Shown here: in pieces, positions 58,659-64,000 of the stretch | Layout: every line of letters begins with the position of its first letter | How positions within the stretch are numbered: the stretch's first letter is position 1 | From: an uncultured Collinsella sp. | GTDB taxonomy: Bacteria; Actinomycetota; Coriobacteriia; Coriobacteriales; Coriobacteriaceae | Assembly: GCA_934654835.1 (NCBI GenBank) | Contig: CAKUGY010000002.1 | Coordinates: 62,001 to 126,000 of the forward strand | Reading direction: 5' to 3' | DNA: 64,000 nucleotides | Position numbers and translations under genes: made by a program | Notes under the pieces: generated by a model | The model's database searches: none | Seen by the model: the letters and a program-made list of their open reading frames with translations, nothing else | What the model was told of the DNA's origin: nothing

Positions 58659-59342
58659 ATGGCTTTTGAGCCCGCTCAACATAGCTTCATTACGCTCGAG
58701 GGCGTCGATGGCGCCGGTAAGTCCACGCAGGCGCGCCTGCTTGCCCGCGCGCTCGAGCTCGCCGGCTACCAGGTCGTAACTCTGCGCGAGCCGGGCGGCA
58801 CTGCCATCAGCGAAAAGATTCGCGCCCTGCTGCTCGACCCCGCCAACACGGCGATGGGCGATACCTGCGAGCTACTGCTCTACGAGGCCGCGCGCGCCCA
58901 GCTGGTGCACGAGGTCATCGCACCAGCCCTCGCGGCCGGCAAGGTGGTCCTGTGCGATCGCTTCTACGATTCCACGACGTGCTACCAGGCGTTTGCCGAT
59001 GGCCTCGACCGTCAGATGGTACGCGACGCCAATAGCCTAGCGGTCGCCGGTACGCATCCGGTGCTCACCCTCGTCTATCACATCACACCCGAGCAGGCGG
59101 CGCTGCGCATGGCCGCCCGCGGTGCTGCCGACCGCATGGAGGCCAAGGGGATGGCCTTCCAGGAGCGTGTCTACCAGGGCTTTTGCGCCATCGCTGCCGA
59201 GGAGCCGGAGCGCGTGAAGCTCATCGACGCGACCGCGCCCATCGAGGAAGTCTTCGCGCGGACGGTCGAGCAGGTTCGTGCGTACGGCCTCGACATCCCC
59301 CAAGGTGCTGTCGCCGCCGCACTTGCCCAGGAGGCTGAGTAA
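58659..59342 (+). CDS. tmk: Thymidylate kinase
   Basis: A 227-residue P-loop kinase phosphorylating dTMP to dTDP. Walker A is LEGVDGAGKSTQARLL. The DR(Y/F) motif appears as VVLCDRFYDSTTCYQ, and the LID region includes RGAADRMEAKGMAF. It leads the tmk-holB-ricT cluster known in many Gram-positives, here without the small yaaQ/yaaR genes. AGGAAGGGG precedes the ATG. holB begins one base after its stop. Confidence 0.96.
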   Translation: MAFEPAQHSFITLEGVDGAGKSTQARLLARALELAGYQVVTLREPGGTAISEKIRALLLDPANTAMGDTCELLLYEAARAQLVHEVIAPALAAGKVVLCDRFYDSTTCYQAFADGLDRQMVRDANSLAVAGTHPVLTLVYHITPEQAALRMAARGAADRMEAKGMAFQERVYQGFCAIAAEEPERVKLIDATAPIEEVFARTVEQVRAYGLDIPQGAVAAALAQEAE

Positions 59343-59343
59343 C

Positions 59344-60471
59344 ATGGCCCCCGCTCAGGCAAGCCTGCTGGCAAAGCTCGACACCCAAGAGCGCGTGCGC
59401 GACTTTTTGACCAACGCCGTCGCCAGCGGCCGCGCATCGCACGCGTACCTGTTTTTGGGCGCTCCCGGCGCGGGCAAGCTCGACGCCGCATGGGCGCTCG
59501 CCCAAGCCTTCCTGCGCGAGCAGGACGGCTGCGGATCGTGCGACAGCTGCGTGCGTGTCGCTCGCCATACGCATCCCGACGTGCACTACTACACGCCCGA
59601 GAGCGCCACGGGCTACCTCATCGCCCAGACCCGCGAGCTGCTCGACGATGTACCGCTGGCGCCCATCCGCGCCAAGGCCAAGGTCTACATCATCGATCGC
59701 GCCGAGCAGCTGCGTGCCAACACCGCCAATGCGCTGCTCAAAACGCTTGAGGAGCCGCCCGAGGGCGTCATGTTCATCCTGCTGGGCACCTCGGCCGACG
59801 TAATGCTGCCCACCATTGTGAGCCGCTGCCAGTGCGTGCCGTTTCGGCTGGTATCGCCCGCCGTCGCCGCGCAGGCCGTGAGCCGTGCCACCGGTCAGGA
59901 CATCGCGCGTTGCCGTATGGCCGTCGCCGTGGCGGGAAGCCCCACGCGCGGTATCGAGTTCCTTAAGAGCGCCGAGCGCCAGGATGCTCGTCGCCAGATG
60001 GTCCGCGCTATCGATTCGCTCATCGCCGCCGACGAGGCCGACGTGCTCAGCCGCGCCAAGTCGCTCATCGTTGCCGTCAAGGCGCCGCTCGCCGAGGTCA
60101 AGTCCACGCAGGAAAAGGTGCTCGAGCAAAACGCCGACTACCTGTCGCGTGGAGCATTGAAGCAGCTTGAGGACCGCAACAAGCGCGAACTCAACGCGCG
60201 CGAGCGTTCGGGTATCATGGAAGCGCTGGCGAGCGCGCGGACGCTCATGCGTGACGTGCTGCTGACGCTTCAGGACGAGGCGGCCGACGTGGTGAACGAG
60301 GACGTGCGCGACACGATCGGTCGGCTTGCCGCCGCGACGAATGTTGCGGGTGCCACCCAGGCGCTCGAGGCGGTCGCAGCCGCCGAGCACAACATCGCCA
60401 GAAACGTTACTCCCCAGCTGGCCATCGAGGTCATGCTGTTCGATATCAGGAAGGCACTGAAATGCCGTTAG
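59344..60471 (+). CDS. holB: DNA polymerase III subunit delta' (HolB)
   Basis: A 375-residue clamp-loader subunit. It has AYLFLGAPGAGKLDAAWALA, a zinc-binding CGSCDSCVRVARHTHPD, VYIIDRAEQLRANTANALLK, TLEEPPEGVMFIL and the SRC motif (TIVSRCQCVPFRL). The P-loop lacks the second GK[ST] hydroxyl residue (GAGKL), consistent with a non-hydrolysing delta' subunit. AGGAGG precedes the ATG at 59344. The 3' end overlaps ricT by ten bases, so translation is coupled. Confidence 0.93.
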   Translation: MAPAQASLLAKLDTQERVRDFLTNAVASGRASHAYLFLGAPGAGKLDAAWALAQAFLREQDGCGSCDSCVRVARHTHPDVHYYTPESATGYLIAQTRELLDDVPLAPIRAKAKVYIIDRAEQLRANTANALLKTLEEPPEGVMFILLGTSADVMLPTIVSRCQCVPFRLVSPAVAAQAVSRATGQDIARCRMAVAVAGSPTRGIEFLKSAERQDARRQMVRAIDSLIAADEADVLSRAKSLIVAVKAPLAEVKSTQEKVLEQNADYLSRGALKQLEDRNKRELNARERSGIMEALASARTLMRDVLLTLQDEAADVVNEDVRDTIGRLAAATNVAGATQALEAVAAAEHNIARNVTPQLAIEVMLFDIRKALKCR

Positions 60472-62162
60472 TCGTACCCGTTAAGTTTACCTACGCCTCG
60501 CGCGACCTGTGGTTCGACCCGCAGGATCTGGATATCCTCGAGGCGGATTACGCTATCTGTTCAACCGAGCGCGGAACCGAGATCGGCCTGGTCACGGCCG
60601 ATCCCTTCGAGGTGCCGCAGGACGAGATCGGCCAGCCGCTCAAGCCCGTGCTGCGCGTGGCGAGTGACATCGATTTGCAGCTTGCCGACGACCTGGCCAT
60701 CCAGGGCGACGAGGCCATGGTCGATTTCCGTCGCCTGGTCAAGGAGCTCGACCTCGAGATGAAGCCAGTCGGCGTCGAGTACCTGTTTGGCGGCGAGAAG
60801 GCCGTGTTCTACTTTGCGGCCGAGGAGCGCGTCGATTTTCGCCAGCTCGTCAAGGATCTGTCCTCGACGCTGCATATTCGCGTCGACATGCGCCAGATCG
60901 GTGTGCGCGACGAGACCCGCCTGGTGGGCGGCTATGCCCAGTGCGGCCAGGAGCTCTGCTGCACGCGCTTTGGCGGGCAGTTTGAGCCGGTTTCGATCCG
61001 CATGGCAAAAGAGCAGGACCTGCCGCTCAATTCGTCCAAGATCAGCGGCGTCTGCGGCCGCCTGATGTGCTGCCTGCGCTACGAGTTCGAGGCTTACAAG
61101 GACTTTAAGAGCCGCGCGCCCAAAAAGAAGACGCTTATCGATACGCCGCTCGGCAAGGCACGTATCCAGGAATACGACACCCCGCGCGAGCAGCTGGTGC
61201 TGCGCCTGGAGAACGGCAAGGTCTTTAAGGTCAACTTGGCCGATATGACCTGCTCCGAGGGTTGCAAAAAGAAGGCAGCCGAGCAGGGCTGCAACTGCCG
61301 CCCCGACTGCGTGACGCGTGATGTGCTCGAGCGCATCGAGTCGCCCGAGATGCGCCTGGCCCTCATGGAGCTCGACCGCGAGAACGGTGTCGACGTGGGC
61401 GATGGCCTGTCGAGCGCCGACCGCCTGGCCGGCACGTCGATGCCCAAGCGCCGTCGCCGCGATGCAGATGCCGATGCTCGCGCTGCTCAGAGCCAGGGCG
61501 AGGGCCGTGGCCGCGGTAAGGGTCGCGGTAAGGCCGAGGCGCCCGAGGCCGAGGAGGCCGCCGGTGGCCGCCGTCGTCGCAAGCGTGCGGGCTCGGGCGA
61601 TGCCGGCGAGACCGCAGCTGCAGGCAAGAATGCCTCCCGCGAGCGCGAGGCTCAGCAGCCCCAGCAGCAAAACCGCGGCGGTGGCATGAACCCCACGCGC
61701 CGTCGTCGCCGTCATCTGTCGAGCGAGGAGCGCGAGGATGCTTTCCGCGCCGCAGCCGCTCGCGAGGCCGGTGCCGCTCCCAAGGGCGGCTCGGGTTCCG
61801 ACGCACCTGCCGACAAGGGCGGCAAGCCGCGTGGAGATGAGGAACGCACGCCGCGTCCGCGCCGTCGCCATTCCTCGGGCACGCAGCAGAAGCCTTCGGT
61901 GCCTTCCGTGGCCGATCAGGTTTCGGATGGCGAGGTCAAGGTCACGCGTCGTCGTCCCGGTGACGGCGGAGGTGCGGCTGCCAAGGCCGCGCGCGGCGCC
62001 GCCCGCGACGAGCACGAGCCGCGTGAGGATCGCGGTGGCGAGGGCTCTGCCGACCAGGGCCAGAAGCGCCGCCGCCGTCGTCGTTCCCGCAAGCCGCGTC
62101 AAGATGGTGGCGAGGGCTCGACCCAAAACTCGTCCGCACCGCAACCGCCTGCCGGCGAATAG
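60462..62162 (+). CDS. RicT/YaaT-like PSP1-domain protein with long basic tail
   Basis: A 566-residue protein. The N-terminal half is the PSP1 fold: ERGTEIGLVTADPFEVP, FYFAAEERVDFRQLVKDL, MRQIGVRDETRLVGGYAQCG and Fe-S-type cysteines in CTRFGG, CGRLMCCLRYEF. It matches B. subtilis RicT/YaaT, part of the Y-complex affecting RNase Y and mRNA processing. The remaining 230 or so residues are low-complexity, rich in arginine, alanine, glycine and glutamate. Such a tail is not in classical RicT (about 275 residues) and is likely disordered and RNA-binding. It overlaps holB. Confidence 0.9.
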   Translation: MPLVVPVKFTYASRDLWFDPQDLDILEADYAICSTERGTEIGLVTADPFEVPQDEIGQPLKPVLRVASDIDLQLADDLAIQGDEAMVDFRRLVKELDLEMKPVGVEYLFGGEKAVFYFAAEERVDFRQLVKDLSSTLHIRVDMRQIGVRDETRLVGGYAQCGQELCCTRFGGQFEPVSIRMAKEQDLPLNSSKISGVCGRLMCCLRYEFEAYKDFKSRAPKKKTLIDTPLGKARIQEYDTPREQLVLRLENGKVFKVNLADMTCSEGCKKKAAEQGCNCRPDCVTRDVLERIESPEMRLALMELDRENGVDVGDGLSSADRLAGTSMPKRRRRDADADARAAQSQGEGRGRGKGRGKAEAPEAEEAAGGRRRRKRAGSGDAGETAAAGKNASREREAQQPQQQNRGGGMNPTRRRRRHLSSEEREDAFRAAAAREAGAAPKGGSGSDAPADKGGKPRGDEERTPRPRRRHSSGTQQKPSVPSVADQVSDGEVKVTRRRPGDGGGAAAKAARGAARDEHEPREDRGGEGSADQGQKRRRRRRSRKPRQDGGEGSTQNSSAPQPPAGE

Positions 62163-62229
62163 CGCCCGCGAGCGGATTTAACCTGCCTGACCCCAAGCGC
62201 ATCGAGGTATCATAGCGCTGAATCAACAA

Positions 62230-62257
62230 CCCTCCCTGCGACCGAACGTAGGGAGGG
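62230..62257 (+). promoter_or_regulatory. Leader hairpin containing the comF-like ribosome-binding site
   Basis: CCCTCCCT pairs with AGGGAGGG around a 12-base loop. The right arm is the only Shine-Dalgarno-like sequence before the TTG start at 62265. It may end the ricT transcript, or mask the ribosome site. Confidence 0.55.
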
Positions 62258-62264
62258 TTGTGTC

Positions 62265-63071
62265 TTGAAGAGGCATTTGAATGTGTTGGGTTGCCTGCAA
62301 GGGGTTGGCGCCCTGCCGTTTGCGGATGAATTACTACCGTTTGCCGAGCGCGCGACGCACGAAGCGCTTGAGGCGCTGTCGCCCACGCGATGCGCCGGTT
62401 GCGAGCGCGCCGGTGCGCTTATTTGCCAAGACTGTCTGTCGGCGCTTGCGCTCATTGACCCGCGGCATAGCTGCACTCGATGCGGCGCCCCGTTTGGAGA
62501 CCTGCTGTGTACCGAGTGCTCGGTCGAGGGCGCGTCCTCGGCAATGGCCGAGGCGCTCGATCGCTGCTTGGCGTGCGCCGTCTATGTGCACCCGCTGCCG
62601 CGGATCATTAAAGCGTACAAAGATGCCGGCGAGCGACGCCTGGCGCCGTATCTGGCAGAGCTGCTATACGACACCGCCCTGCATGCGCAGGTCGCAGCTC
62701 CCGATCGCTATGGCGGCGTGCTGTCCGGTGCGGACGCGGTGGTGTTTGTGCCTGCGACAGCGGCGGCGTTTCGGCGGCGTGGCTTTGATCACATGGAGAC
62801 CATTGCGCGTCCATTTTGCGAGCTGTCGGGTGTGCCGCTGCTCGATGCCCTCGTTAAGTACGGCCATGGCGACCAGCGTGAACTCGGTCGTGAGGAACGC
62901 CGCGAGCGTGCCCGGGGCATGTACGAGACCGTTGAGGACGTGCGGGGCCGCCGTCTGCTGCTCATCGATGACGTCATTACGACGGGTGCGACCATGGCCG
63001 CAGCTTCGGCAGAGCTCAAGCGCGCCGGCGCCGCGGCTGTCGATGGCCTCGCTATCGCACGCGTTTGGTAG
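62265..63071 (+). CDS. comF: ComF-family phosphoribosyltransferase-like protein
   Basis: A 268-residue protein of the ComFC/DprA-associated group. A double zinc ribbon (CAGCERAGALICQDC and CTRCGAPFGDLLCTEC) precedes a phosphoribosyltransferase domain with IIKAYKDAGERRLAPYL, VFVPATAAAFRRRGFDHM and the PRPP motif LLLIDDVITTGAT. ComF is needed for DNA uptake during transformation; the enzymatic role is unclear. The chosen start is TTG 62265 after GGAGGG, because no in-frame ATG gives the zinc ribbon with a ribosome site. A GTG-initiated gene follows 11 bp later. Confidence 0.85.
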   Translation: MKRHLNVLGCLQGVGALPFADELLPFAERATHEALEALSPTRCAGCERAGALICQDCLSALALIDPRHSCTRCGAPFGDLLCTECSVEGASSAMAEALDRCLACAVYVHPLPRIIKAYKDAGERRLAPYLAELLYDTALHAQVAAPDRYGGVLSGADAVVFVPATAAAFRRRGFDHMETIARPFCELSGVPLLDALVKYGHGDQRELGREERRERARGMYETVEDVRGRRLLLIDDVITTGATMAAASAELKRAGAAAVDGLAIARVW

Positions 63072-63082
63072 GGGTGGTTCAT

Positions 63083-64000
63083 GTGGCGTTAAAAATCAGC
63101 CAGTGCAGCAAGCCGACAGAAGAGCAGCTCGCGGCTTCCGTAATTCTGACGGGTGCCTCGGCGCTGCGTATGATGCGCGCCGAGCGCCGGCAGATGGGCT
63201 ATATCGGCTGGAAGGACCTCGAACCCGAGGAGGAACGCCGCGTACTGAGCGCGTCATCGCCCTCGACCGAGGATATCTATCTTCCCGACCTGGTGCGGAT
63301 CGGAGCTAAAAGCGGCGAGGTGCAAGAAGACCTGTGCCTGCTAGTGGGGTCTGCGGCACAGCGCCGCCGCATACCTGGCGTGAGTTGGTCTGTCTGTTCC
63401 GCGGGGTTGCCGGCTGGCTCGATTCTGGAGGTGGAGCCGGGGGTGTACAGCTTGTCTCCCGAAGCCCTCTGCGTTGCCGTCGCGCACGAAGTCGGCTGCA
63501 TTCAGGCATTTGCCCTGGCCCAGGAGCTGTGCTCCAAGATTTCACTGAGCGACCGAGGTGAGTATCTGCCTCCCTATACGTCGCCTGTCGTGAACAAATT
63601 GGCAAAGGACAAGGACCAGCCTGCGGATGTGGGCTACTTTGAGGTCGAACCGGTGCTGACACCCGATCGCCTGGCAGAATACCTCGCAGCTTGCAAAGGG
63701 AGTGCAGCCAAACAGCTGCGGCGCCTGTGCTCCTATCTGTCGGAAAACCTGCGTTCACCCATGGAATGCATCATGCTCGCCCTGTTTTCGCTTCCGTTTT
63801 CCTATGGGGGATTTGCCTGTGGTCCTTTTAAGACCGATTACAAGATTGAGTTCAACGACCGTGCGCAGGCAATTTCGGGGATGCCGCATGCAGTCTGTGA
63901 TGCCTATCAGGAAGCAGCCCGGTTTGACCTGGAATACAACGGTGAGCTGGGTCATGGCTCTCGAAGTGGGCGCATCCACGACGAAAAACGCAACACGGGC
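63083..64000 (+). CDS. Unrecognised protein, 3' truncated by window edge (possible DUF559/AbiEi-like)
   Basis: An open frame of 306 codons runs from GTG 63083 to the end of the window without a stop. GGGGTGG lies upstream, just after the comF stop. The protein begins VALKISQCSKPTEEQLAASV and includes EVEPGVYSLSPEALCVAVAH and FALAQELC. The last visible part, FDLEYNGELGHGSRSGRIHD then EKRN, resembles the E-Y-D-G...H...D..R pattern of Vsr/DUF559 nuclease-like domains. Together with an AbiEi-like front half it could be a mobile defence or antitoxin-type protein, but this is weakly supported. The base composition is less G/C-biased than upstream genes. Confidence 0.6.
   Translation, partial: MALKISQCSKPTEEQLAASVILTGASALRMMRAERRQMGYIGWKDLEPEEERRVLSASSPSTEDIYLPDLVRIGAKSGEVQEDLCLLVGSAAQRRRIPGVSWSVCSAGLPAGSILEVEPGVYSLSPEALCVAVAHEVGCIQAFALAQELCSKISLSDRGEYLPPYTSPVVNKLAKDKDQPADVGYFEVEPVLTPDRLAEYLAACKGSAAKQLRRLCSYLSENLRSPMECIMLALFSLPFSYGGFACGPFKTDYKIEFNDRAQAISGMPHAVCDAYQEAARFDLEYNGELGHGSRSGRIHDEKRNTG

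Noticed and set aside
63306..63758. Minus-strand frame near the window end
   Set aside because: It is antisense to the better open frame 63083-64000, which follows comF with a ribosome site.

Overview
The window is high-GC, gene-dense bacterial DNA with strongly G/C-biased third codon positions and mostly short intergenic gaps. Gene content and protein style point to a Collinsella-like member of the Coriobacteriia: a HisZ-HisG fusion at the head of a full his operon, tmk-holB-ricT order, ROK glucokinase, a DUF2207 protein, UppP, and hydrogenase maturation genes next to Tat. This assignment is inference; no rRNA is present to confirm it.

Layout. 1-0.8 kb: 3' part of a TIM-barrel isomerase. 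1-9.1 kb: his operon (hisZG-D-C-B-H-A-F-I-E), facing a convergent PHP-type histidinol phosphatase, so every histidine step from PRPP is covered. 10-16 kb: LarC C-terminal domain, YfcE-like phosphodiesterase, MazG, enolase, FtsB/DivIC-like protein, Ppx/GppA. 16-18 kb: an AAA/DUF4143 ATPase in a repeat-rich island, then tRNA-Leu(UAA). 18-22 kb: TPR-like membrane protein, lone PTS IIB with a VOC protein, and a DUF4342/response-regulator/kinase operon. 22.7-26 kb: a more A/T-rich NUDIX plus PLD-helicase-DUF3427 pair, a possible defence or nucleic-acid repair module. 26-32 kb: small membrane protein, two overlapping metallophosphoesterases, GluQ-like synthetase, DUF2207 protein, GNAT. 32-40 kb: purH, an unknown gene, a BceRS-like two-component system, UspA, UppP, a D-2-hydroxyacid dehydrogenase. 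40-50 kb: PcrA/UvrD helicase, manA with a GntR regulator, glucokinase, PpaC, NhaA. 50-58 kb: AspT-type aminotransferase, STAS protein, TatA/B-TatC, HypA-HypB, topoisomerase I, a zinc-ribbon membrane protein. 58-64 kb: tmk-holB-ricT, ComF, and the 5' part of an unrecognised gene running off the end.

The most unusual feature is the intergenic DNA. It is loaded with long inverted repeats in several families: five ~70-bp elements with AGTTGCGGTG arms, two ~185-bp elements, two ~95-bp elements, three ~50-bp GTCCC-type repeats, two GGTCAGGTT elements, two hairpins sharing a CCTGTCCC loop, and several single-copy palindromes. Several overlap or abut stop codons. Between copies the arms often differ, yet within a copy they still pair, which is covariation. 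Two pairs of the AGTTGCGGTG element each bracket one minus-strand gene. These structures are the best candidates here for something undescribed, either mobile palindromes or 3'-end RNA elements.
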